The position numbers were made by a program, and so were the translations under genes. Below are positions 53,936-64,000 of a stretch of 64,000 nucleotides of DNA, piece after piece. Where the stretch lies: positions 73,835,635-73,899,634 of the forward strand of contig CM017556.1 of the NCBI GenBank assembly GCA_007844125.1, in the 5' to 3' direction. The DNA is from Sinonovacula constricta. Its lineage: Eukaryota > Mollusca > Bivalvia > Cardiida > Solecurtidae. How positions within the stretch are numbered: the stretch's first letter is position 1; each line of letters begins with the position of its first letter. The notes under the pieces are model-generated. The model ran no database searches. It was not told the DNA's origin and was given only the letters and a program-made list of their open reading frames with translations.

Positions 53936-54959
53936 CTGGTAATATTGAGAAGATGTTGGTTAGTTTGGACCGTTTGATATGGTGTTCATTTTTATCATGC
54001 AAAAGCACAACAACATTGTCTCTATTTCAAAATACTTATAGAAGAAAATAGCATTTGATATAAACACCGTGTTTCAATTATACATGTCTGAATCCCTGGG
54101 ATGCGAATAAAACAAACCGACGAACTGTTTAAATTAATAATGGCTAATAAAGCAGAATATCTACATAAGTACCACCTTCTCATCCATATTTATTGCATAC
54201 GTTTTAAGCGCCATTCTCTTTACCACCAATAAATGATTGCAAAAACGTGCATTAATAAATATAACTGAAATAAAACGCAATGAGATGAAAGTGTATACAT
54301 GTATTATAATTAACTAAATAATGTCCTGATGTATAATTATCGCCAATAAGTTACTGGCAACACTGACTCAAAAAGTGTAAATATGTCATATGCTTAATCC
54401 ACAAATACATCTTACAAAAATACTGAATTTCTTTCAATATAATACCAAACTAGAAATTACGTGTTGGAATACACTACACCACCAAGTGCATTCTTTCCAT
54501 TACTTATTTGTCCGGAGTAGACAGGGGATCTTCAATTTCAGCCAATTCTAACGAGTATTGTATCTGTCCAGTTGGTTGAGAATCGTCTCAGACATAAGCT
54601 TAAAATGAACAACATTGACCTTTTAGTAAGATACTGAACAGATCTGGCTAATAATAAACTTGATCCATACTATTTCCAAGGTAGACATTTCGAGTTTCTA
54701 AATTTCAAACCAGGTCAGCAAGAGTGATATATAAACGTGGGAAACTTATAAACAGTTATGAAGTTATGTTCAAGGCAGACGTACAAACGCGATTTAAATA
54801 AATGTAAATTGTGTGTCATCTGAATTTGATATAAATACCATCAACCAAGTTACATTTATGTATTGCCTTTTGAGATACAAAGACTTGTTTCGGAAGAGAT
54901 CAAAATACGGCAAAATATGCACCTTATTGGAAGCGTGAGAAATTGCCCGACTCTTATAT

Positions 54960-54996
54960 CAGGGAAAGAAGTAACGCAAAAGTACTTCTTTCCCTG
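54960..54996. repeat. Perfect 14-bp hairpin
   Basis: CAGGGAAAGAAGTA at 54960-54973 and TACTTCTTTCCCTG at 54983-54996, with a 9-base loop. Confidence 0.92.
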
Positions 54997-55896
54997 TTGT
55001 AAAAACTTTTTATATTATATACAACACAAACAGTAATAAAAGATGCTTTTCGTAAAAACAAAGTAGCTTGGTCTCCGCAGGGAAACGAAGTTTGACATTT
55101 AACACGATTAGGCGATTATGCACATAGTCAAGTTTAAGAGCAAAATAATTAAAAGGATGGTTGCTTTCGTATATTACAACTCTCAATTTCGACTTCTCTA
55201 ATTATACAAAAATTATGACTTGGCCCTGAGTCTGAGATTTGTGAGGCGCAAAGAAAAGTAAACATATAGTCTAATTTAAGAGGTCCTGACCAAAATCGAT
55301 TAATATCAACACTGTCTGTATGCAACGTCGTCCATTTACGACACATATTACGAGGAACAGTTTCTACGAGACACAAGAGATCACCCACGTCTCTACTGTC
55401 TCTAGGTTCCTTGGGGACGATTTCATTCCACGGCTGGATGACGTGACTGTATCACATAATAACAGAACATTACTGTCAGAAGAGATACAAATATTTATAA
55501 TAACACTATACCAATTTTTTTAAAAAATTAATTTGACGTCAATATATTTATAAAATAAAATTTAATTGTAATTGTTAATGAAAGAGTTGTTTGGTGTCAG
55601 TGCAAAGTTATAGCACAACGGTAATTGAAGAAATTGATTTTGAAGGGAACAGTGTTTCTGTAATAATACTCTTCCAAAATTAAAAGGAAAGAAAAAAAGC
55701 AATATTAGCATCACCAGTGTTAAATAATTGAAAGGCAATTTTGTTTCAAGACAGAACATACTGAGTGCAAATACAAAATGATTGATTAATTCGGAATAAC
55801 TGATAACTTAATCGATATTGGACTCAGGAAATATTGTTTGCTTGTTTATTTCGAATCCAGTAACGCAAACGCTATTTCAATGGAAAGGAATAACGA

Positions 55897-56165
55897 GGAA
55901 ATATGACAAAGTCCTATAAGCATTGTCTCAAATAGTTAAGTTCTAAAAAGAACAATACCATGGTATTCACATGCAAGCCAAATGTAAAAGCTAAAACAAA
56001 ACAGTGATAAGTCATTAAACAAATAGAACAAACCCAACAGTTACCGCCTTGGAATAAACAGTCGGCAAAAGGGACAGACTTGGGTGCGGAAACCGGTTTT
56101 ACAGAGCAGCGACCTCGCGCTTCCTGAAGTTTTTGTCAAATGCAAGCAATGAAAAGAAAACTCAG
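55897..56165 (-). repeat. Family-A copy, diverged
   Basis: Contains 'atatgacaaagtcctataag', 'cagttaccgccttggaa', 'aaaccggttttacagagc' and 'tttgtcaaatgcaagcaatg'. One arm of the central hairpin is mutated. Confidence 0.82.
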
Positions 56166-56329
56166 CCTATTTTAAATTGACATACGACAGGAACATACCT
56201 CACATACTTGCAACAATTTGATTCTTTTGACTTGATCGGTTGGAGTAGCAACCGTAGGATGACTGATGACGTCATACAAGCACGTAGCTATGGCAGATAA
56301 TTAGTTAAGCACGTCTCCGAGATAACTTA

Positions 56330-56361
56330 AAATAAATAAATAAATAAATAAATAAATAAAT
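56330..56361. repeat. (AAAT)n microsatellite
   Basis: Eight tetranucleotide units. Confidence 0.92.
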
Positions 56362-57041
56362 GGTAATTTTTTAGTTTTTGGGAGATACCATTCACAGTTT
56401 GAAATTTGACATTCACCTTTATTAATGGTTGCTTAAAATGACATTAAACGAAACTGTACCTACGAAAAGATAAAAGTGTTCTTTGTTTTAAGTTAGAAAG
56501 TCAACGTCATAACCATGCAGAACATAAAAAAACACCACACGTAGTGAAATGATTTAAGAAGACAGTGTATACACAGTATGATCTTAAGTGCATATTCATT
56601 GCTCTAATTCATATCAAGTTGTTTATTGAAGATCAACCAATTTTATTTCCCTACATAAAGTTTGAAGATAGATTGAAATTAAACAGGAAACACATTCGGT
56701 CTCCCTTTGTGCGAAAATTGATCAACGTATATAGCCGATGGAATGTCGAGGTGTAGACATCGATGCTTTACACCTTATCTCGGAAAAAAACGACCCATCG
56801 AACAATCAGAAATAAATGCAGACCCACCTATGACCTGTGACATAGCTTATTATCAGTGTGCCCCATTACTGGAAATCTGACGTATATCTTATAGTGCCTG
56901 CACGCAATAAGCGATAGTTCTGTCTATGATAAACAATATACCTCACTATTATCGTAACTATTTAATTTGTTTTGTCGTTTTTATTTTTTTAATTTTGAAA
57001 TACATCGCATACTAATTGTTATGATCATTACAGCGACGTCA

Positions 57042-57115
57042 AGCTACTTTGGTGAAGAAAGACCCCATGTTAATTTCTTGTTAGAACCACACCAACGCAG
57101 ACCATCTGAAAGACC
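57042..57115 (+). repeat. 'TGGAGGAAGAC' repeat fragment in duplicate B
   Basis: Counterpart of 48065-48130: 'ggtgaagaaagaccccatg' and 'gttagaaccacaccaacg'. Confidence 0.45.
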
Positions 57116-57211
57116 TACCCCAAGTACTTCCGACCCAAAGGAAACATGAAAACATGCATTTAGAGGCAAAACTGGCAGATGAGATATTAATCTGCGACTT
57201 TTCCACTACGA

Positions 57212-57240
57212 CATGGACGCCATTTTTGTTGGCGTCCGTG
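57212..57240. repeat. GC-rich hairpin
   Basis: CATGGACGCCA and TGGCGTCCGTG pair with one mismatch around a 7-base loop, in a CpG-rich patch. Confidence 0.85.
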
Positions 57241-59588
57241 CCTCACGTCTGCACTGGGACGCGGAGCACTTTATAGAATGCTTTAAAAATTCGTCAATGT
57301 ATTGCCACTGAAGTTATCGGTTCATGTGTAACTACTCGGTGGTGTTATTTGTATTATATTTAGTAGAAATAGCCGAGGTGTTTCGAGTGGTTGTTAGGTG
57401 ATGCAATCTTTGTTTTATTTAAACTAAACTTAATAATCGCACTATAAATGGTGCAGCATATATAACTGTGAAGGTCAATTATATTGTTTTAACATATTTT
57501 GAAAGCACTAATCGTGTGTCTGCCGCTGTAAAGCGTTAGATAGATACCGTTTTGTATTGTTTAAAGCATATATTGGACGTCCTTTGATGATGTGCATATT
57601 TGCTTGTCTTGTATATGATAACATTCGTGATCGCAACGTAGTTTAAAAATAAATTTTACGTTCATCATACTATCAATTGTCATGAATAAATATAAAACTA
57701 TCGGTTTGGATTTGATTTGCAGACACATTTACAATGTTAATTTTTACAGACAACCAATATGTGTGGATCGACTTTTATGACACCAACTCTTCAGTCGAAT
57801 ATTTATAATCATTATAGTGGGAAGGACTCTACCAAGGTAACAATATTCATTCTAAACACTATATATATAGAGAGCTATTAATTAAGACAAAGTGGGCAAT
57901 TACCCCATTTACTTGCAAAGGAATGATAAAACCGACCATATATATAATCTAATCAGATCTCAAGCTACTGATAATGTTACTTTATATCTTAAGGGTTATA
58001 CTTCAGTTAAATTCACATAGTGACCATATTTTAAAGTAAATCCGCATCGAATTCTTTCATTTCATATTCCATATTATATATTTATATTTATGTAAGACAT
58101 AACATCCTCCCGCTATTGTTACCTCTTCCTTTCATAGCGAAACATTTCTAACAATTTTACAAACAAAAAAGTCTAGTTTCATCTAGGAAGACAGACAAAC
58201 CATTAATTGTATATACTTTAACACTTAAACTTTCCGTGTGTACGGGCCAAGTGGGGAAAGACACCACAAACACATGTTATATAACACAGCCAATTGCATT
58301 ATGTCAAAAGAAGGGATAATCGCAGCGTAAACTTGAAGAATTGGAGTTGAGAATAAAATCTTTTGAGTCATTCTGCACATAACTTATTCGCAAAACGTAT
58401 CTTTCACAGTGTATCCTAATAGGATTTAGTCTAGTTACCTCCTTTGTTCTAAAAATAAATCTGTCAACTCGCCGAGAACAAATGTTAGATTTAGATTTGT
58501 TTTGTGTTTATTTCGGTATTATTTTATATTGACAACAATGTGTTCCTGCAGAAAGGTCAATCGTGAATAAGTACTGCTTACTGCATTAACAAAGCAAGCA
58601 CACGAGGTTCACACAACGTTGAAAATCTGTCTTTTGGGACTGTAAGACCGATATAAATATATCGAAGATTAACAGCCCTCTATGATCAAAGACTTAATAA
58701 AGATAATAATCGATTTTGCAATGATATTTACGATCAATCTAACCAAATTATTAAACAACTAGGATTGGACACTCAATCGAGATGACATATTAAATCTTAT
58801 TTCATTATCTTTCCAATTGAATCAGCTTTTCGATTTCTAATTAATTTTGCATTTCATTACATTTCTTTAGAATTTGTTAACCTTGTGTACGCGTGTTCCT
58901 CTTAAACAAAGCATTGTTTTTATATTACTGACATATTTATATTTGCTTTTACATAGTTTACATTTCATATGATATTACAACATAAAAATAACATCTTGTT
59001 CAACCATTGTCTAGGCGTATTTGACAAAACGACTAGATCATGCTATACACAAGCTGATCACGAAAACAGACAGCTGAAACAAAATTTAATTAAGTTGTGT
59101 TGACGTGTTCAGAAACCTGTAACAGAAATATTTTACGTTATACTTTGCCTTTAAATGTACAGATCATAGCACGTGTTGTATTTGAAAACTGTGAATATTG
59201 TCTTTGACTTCACCCAAAAGATTATACCAGCTAATCGAGAAAGGGATTGTCTGTAAAGAGAGTAGATCAGGTAAAATGTTGATCGATTAATTATGTTAGC
59301 GACCCCAACATGTGAGGTAAACAAACAAATGTATCAAGTATATTTGGTTATTACAATGCTTTTTTAAAATACTACAGTCCTCATAGTATTAAATGCTAAG
59401 CTTTATTCTAAGGCATACTAATATAAATCAACACAATTTCAGGACTTTACCATTTTTAGAAACAAAATATATCTTCTCCACTTCTTAACAGTTATTACGA
59501 TTCGCTGTTTATAAACCCATAACATCTTTTTTCATATTATGACAGATAAGAACACGCTATTATAGTCATTACTGTCAATGTTTATTGG

Positions 59589-59628
59589 TTTAAATGCATT
59601 ATGATGAAATAATGCATCATAATTTAAA
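59589..59628. repeat. Inverted repeat with 4-base bulge
   Basis: TTTAAATGCATTATGATG (59589-59606) faces CATCATAATTTAAA (59615-59628); all bases of the shorter arm pair. Confidence 0.75.
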
Positions 59629-59865
59629 TAAATGATAGCTAAATACTGCTACGCTAGACCAGACCCATCCGAAGACACCGTCTCAGAACCATTACTTTAA
59701 ATTTTATCACAATAATGAGATAAAACTACACAATTGTACAGGCTAAAATTTAAGAGACGCAATCGTCTTTGTGAAAACAACATTTAATAATTCAGTCTGA
59801 AAGAGAGATGGTTTGCAAAATTGAACAAGCCAATACAGATAATGTATTTTTTATGAATAAAAAAG

Positions 59866-60050
59866 CAACAGAAATGAAATTAGCGGCGCCAGTGAAAACA
59901 ATTGAAAGGCATACATTTTAATGGAATATGCATGATGCAATTAGAATATGACATATTGATTCCAAAAAGCAGACAACTGAATCGACTTGGGATTCGAGAA
60001 ACAATGTTGGCCTCCATTTGTGATTCTATAAAATCCCGAAATGTCAGAAG
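59866..60050 (+). repeat. Third, shorter copy of part of duplicates A/B
   Basis: 'aattgaaaggca', 'tggaatat', 'acaactgaatcgacttggga' and 'ttcgagaaacaatgt' appear in the same order at 46935-47065 and 55715-55840. Confidence 0.65.
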
Positions 60051-62894
60051 GTGTTTCGTACAGTAGGAACTAAAACGAGGGTATATAATTGCTCTATAAT
60101 CATGTAAGGACGCCAGAACAAGGTTTCCTGCCTTAATATAATAAGCCGAAAAAGATATATCAAAAGACATAAGCGTGGATAGGACATTCAACCAAGAAAA
60201 AGGCCATGTGAGGCTTTTAACAGTGCCTGTGCATCTAAACACAGCTTTAAACTTTGCTCAATTGTTGAGATTATCTTTATATATCTATTAATTTTTTGTG
60301 ACTATTTGTTTGAACTGCATTTTAGTCTGGGTTAAGTAGGAAATAATTTGGTTTCATATTGTAATAGTTAAGAGAATAGACAATTTTACCCAATCCCTTT
60401 AGCAGTTATTAATACAGTATAAAAATGTATCCTCTATTCATGTTCTAATTTACACGTCTAAGAAAAGTGAAATATGGACTTCGTTTATTAGAACGGCAAG
60501 ACTGGAATATCAAATGACCAGTCTAACAATATTAATGTTTTGCAACTTGGTTCACCTGCACTTGATTTCAACTGCACGATGAACCAGTGCCGGCATACAT
60601 TTGTGCACAATTTTGTAGTGCCTTTAAATACGTTATAAAGCCTCGAGTCATTAAACGCAAGGATTTTCCTCATTTTCAACGGATATACACCGGACGAGGA
60701 CTGCTATTCGCGCCATGGTTGTGCAACATTGTGGACTCGAACACAATGTGTGACTCCGTACTATAGCATAATTATTACCTTAAAGAACGCGCTTTGTGGA
60801 CTGCAGCACAGAAATAACATTATAAGGATTTTTAAAAGACCTTGATGTATTTTCAGATTTAACAATAGCATTCGAACTTCCCAACCTCCTTACGATTAGT
60901 CGAAGTGTTTCGAGTGTAGCGACATAAGAGACGTCACAGACCATGTGGGTTGAGTGTGGAAACAATTTACCATGACCCGACAAAAAGTTGGTTCCTTATG
61001 ATGCCGTCGTTCTTGCACGAATTAAAGTCATGTTTGATTTTCGATCTCAAGTTTACACCTACGACTTATAATTATAATAAGTATCGAAAATAAATATATG
61101 CCAAGATTAACTTCAACTTTCGGCACAAAACCTTTCCAATTCCATTTCATATCAATGTGACAATTATTCCTTACGAAACATGGCATGAATTGAACATTAT
61201 GTCTATCATGAGCCCGACATTGATGTGACATTCATAGAAGCCATTAATACATAAATGCCAAGTAGTAGTATTTTATGATTTGTGTTACATTTCAAAATAA
61301 TTACCCTCGGTTAGATGCAGAAACCAAAGCAGGCAGGTTTTAGGCCAGACAATATGCATTGTAACAACACACTTTGTCGTTTACAAGAAATTAGGAAAAA
61401 CATATGTCACACACAAAAAACGTTTCGACACTTACCTTAAAATCAACAAATGTGCATCCAGTAAATTATTTCTTAAACTTCCTTTTATGATTTTAGTTAA
61501 ATCAAAGGTTTGACTAGACATAATGATGCAATACTGTCGTAAAATTTAATAATTTTTATATTAACAATCAGGTTGAACCCAATGATTTCAACATTCCATG
61601 CAAAAATGACTAAATGACTGGAATGATTAAGTTGTAAGAATAAATGGTTGCAAAAGTTTCGTAAATGGTATCAATATTACGTCGTTTATTGTCAATTTTA
61701 GTTCAGTTTGCAATTTCATGTACGTAATTAATCAAAAGATTATCATATGTTTCATAAAATGTGAAGACTATTTGTATGACACAAAGTGTACTTTTGTATC
61801 TTGAAATAGAATAAGATTAAAAAACAAATAGTAATTTAACTAGGCATATGGGATTGTTGGAGGGCCATTACAATTATGGTCTCGTAAAAAGCATCATCTG
61901 TCTCCCACTTTTATTCATTCAGTATCCGTAAGACTGCATCCAGGCAACACATAGTCATGGAATCTCGACCGAGTTGTCACTGAGACTGAGCTTTGGATTA
62001 GCCTTGTGTAAAATGATGCCATAACTGTACAGCAACCGTAAGGAAATCATTCTAAGAAAAATATTGTAAAAAATTAAACACTGTCCCCAGTCGTGAGAAT
62101 TTGTTGTAAACGCAAGTTAAATTACGAAATTGTATTTATCATAGTAAGAATCTTTTTGCAACTGTAACTTTTTTCAAATACTACATTTAAAACAGTTTGT
62201 GAGCTACGCACTTCTGTAATGTATTGGACAACAGTCCATCAAGATTGTCTAGATCGATGATAAAGTTAAATTAAACTTTTAAAATGCGTTTACCTAGTTA
62301 TGATTAAAATCTTTAATTCGTAAAATTCATCTGTTTAATTGTTTTGTAGCCACTGCCGTTATAACAATACTACTCATATACAATTTTGTATGCCAACGAC
62401 ATCAGACAGTGCCATAGATTGAAGACATACACAGTACAAGTAAGGTTCCGCAAACTTAAATAATATACTGCAAGTGTGCATATAAATGCATTGGGAGCTA
62501 TGCTATGCTGTTAACATCCTTTGGTCAACATTCAAACGTTTGTTGTAATGTTGCCAAATTACTAAACCTAGCCTTTCTTGGATTTATGGCTCAATCGATT
62601 CCAGACATAAAACAGAACGATACCCTATGGACAGCACAAACATACCCTCTTTTCTCTACTTACACATAGTCTCATCCTATATGTTATTAAGATAAATGGA
62701 AGCCGTCTTCATTTGATTGCGGTAAAATAACATTGGCGAACGATCAGTCAAATGTGTTATCCATTCAGGTACCTAGTTACATGCGTAGAATGACTGTCCC
62801 AAAGTTGTCATGGCGTAGTTGCCTGGTCTCTGGTCGGTAGTTTGTCATATGCTGCGACGCTGAGATATTATCTCAACTGTCACTGTTAAAAGGG

Positions 62895-63071
62895 CCAATG
62901 ATCATCCACGACATTTGAGGGTGACACCACTTGAAATTATTCATTTATATGGCGGTAACGCTAGCGACACCACCCAGAGGTTTGAGAAAGCTGGGCTGAC
63001 CATGCATGCCCTTGAATACTCGCGGCCAGATATTCATGCCTGGGAAAAAGTAATGCGTGTACAGAACAAAT
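62895..63071 (+). CDS. Possible internal exon of an unknown gene
   Basis: An open frame without a good ATG (RVTPLEIIHLYGGNASDTTQ, then RFEKAGLTMHALEYSRPDIH) ends at a good donor, AAATAT|GTATGT. It has richer codon use than its surroundings. The acceptor is uncertain (perhaps GTTAAAAG near 62893), and there is no neighbouring exon or family I recognise. It may also be a transposon relic. Confidence 0.28.
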
Positions 63072-63689
63072 ATGTATGTCTTAGGAGATTAGATGCATCA
63101 ATTGTGTCCAAGCATGCTTCGCATGTTAACATCAAAATTGTTATATGTTTAAACTGGAAGTTCATTATAATTCATATATACATGAAATGCAGATTTATTA
63201 ATGAACAATGCCGCGTTATTTTTATCCGAATCTACAATATCTTTTTTAGAGGAGCTCTTAATGTGCAGCTGAAGTCTTGTCCGCTATCCTATCCGCTATT
63301 CCAGTTTCCAATGCCTTTAAAAATTTGATTTACCACGGAATAATTTTGCACACCTGTAATCGTTTACAGGGTCAAGTTTACACCGCCCAAACAGCGCTGC
63401 TGAGCGCTTTATTTTCTTGTCTTCTAGATTTAATTAGATTTATTTTGCGGAGACATTAAACAATGCGCCATATCGCACCACTAGAAGGAGACCCCCCACG
63501 GGACTCTGCTTAAACGGCAATCCACTGTGTTGCGCTTGATGACGCGCTCTATTGCGTCGGGTGTTCAGTAAAATATGTTGCTTAACATAGCCACCCGATA
63601 AAGCAAGTGAACTTTTATAAATAATAAATCTATAAAATCATCATTTTCTTCTTCTAATTTCATAAAGCAACTTAATGCTTTCGATAAGG

Positions 63690-63985
63690 TTGTGCATTGC
63701 AAACAGCAGTCTCCCCTAGAATTTCCTGACCAAAATCATATCATGACAGCACTTCTTTTACAAAATAATGAAAACTGTTTCTGCAGGGGCAATCAGGCGG
63801 AGTGTATTTAACATCGCCTAAATTCTAAGGGAGCAGAAGGACGACTATTTCATTGTAATATCGCGCATCTGTATAACGTGGTACCAAAATCTGTTTTGGT
63901 GGAGGAAGACCCCCTGGACGACCTTCCCATATTAAGACTTTCGCACCAAACGAGACTCGAATCCACGTAGTCAATGCGTCCTAAA
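63690..63985 (+). repeat. Possible fourth piece of the A/B repeat, then 'TGGAGGAAGAC' motif
   Basis: 'tcctgaccaaaatca', 'actgtttctgcaggggcaat' and 'gacgactatttcatt' follow the order at 46545-46665 and 55285-55430. 'tggtggaggaagacccc' follows at 63898. The window ends here. Confidence 0.5.
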
Positions 63986-64000
63986 TGATATTGCATTGTT

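Larger units (their letters stand above)
49050..58200 (+). repeat. Segmental duplicate B (about 9.1 kb)
   Basis: Directly follows duplicate A in the same orientation; landmark pairs are given there. B has its own family-A insertions at 52505 and 55905, and roughly 2 kb at 53.0-55.0 kb that I could not match to A. A short exon-like piece lies in that unmatched part. Confidence 0.82.
58201..62880. other. Region without a supported gene
   Basis: AT-rich sequence. It contains a piece related to duplicates A and B (59866-60050), a bulged inverted repeat (59589-59628) and a GC-richer stretch at 60650-61000 with no recognisable gene. Confidence 0.55.

Noticed and set aside
57214..57312. Short ATG frame (MDAIFVGVRASRLHWDAEHF...).
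   Set aside because: It reads through the GC-rich hairpin, stops after 32 codons and has no other support.

Overview
The window is eukaryotic nuclear DNA from an invertebrate, most likely a bivalve or other mollusc. It is AT-rich, and its one clear gene is split into short GT-AG exons with introns of up to about 4 kb. Non-coding DNA is full of microsatellites, minisatellites, a tRNA-derived SINE and other interspersed repeats, some resembling motifs I recall from bivalve genomes. The taxonomic assignment is inference: there is no rRNA or mitochondrial marker here.

The gene lies on the minus strand, from about 35.8 kb down to 9.8 kb. I could join fifteen exons with every splice phase matching. 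They give about 905 residues of a type I membrane protein: five CUB domains, one LDL-receptor class A domain, a short stalk, one transmembrane helix and a tail of about 130 residues that ends in a PDZ-ligand-like Ser-Ile-Val. CUBs followed by LDLa and a helix recall the glutamate-receptor auxiliary proteins SOL-1 (suppressor of lurcher) and NETO, so I call it SOL-1/NETO-like. The start codon and signal peptide were not found; the 5' end lies further upstream, possibly outside the window.

Layout. 1-9.8 kb: DNA beyond the gene's 3' end, with a 32-bp minisatellite and simple repeats but no supported gene. 9.8-35.8 kb: the gene; its introns hold a 100-bp AT run, a tRNA-type SINE between roughly 97-bp direct repeats, copies of an unclassified interspersed repeat (family A), a large GT/GC microsatellite and a 26-bp palindrome. 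35.8-64 kb: no confident coding exon. It has a 42-bp minisatellite (about 13 units), a 30-bp minisatellite (about 19 units), and two adjacent diverged segments of about 9 kb (39.3-48.9 and 49.05-58.2 kb) that align along their length, with smaller related pieces near 60 kb, 63.7 kb and 1.2-1.4 kb. A weak exon candidate lies near 63 kb on the plus strand.

The best leads are: a 27-bp phase-preserving microexon in the juxtamembrane stalk; introns placed just before the third cysteine in three of the CUBs; CUB2 without that cysteine; the SINE with very long flanking direct repeats; the twin hairpins kept across family A; and a minisatellite that has about 19 units in one duplicate and one in the other.
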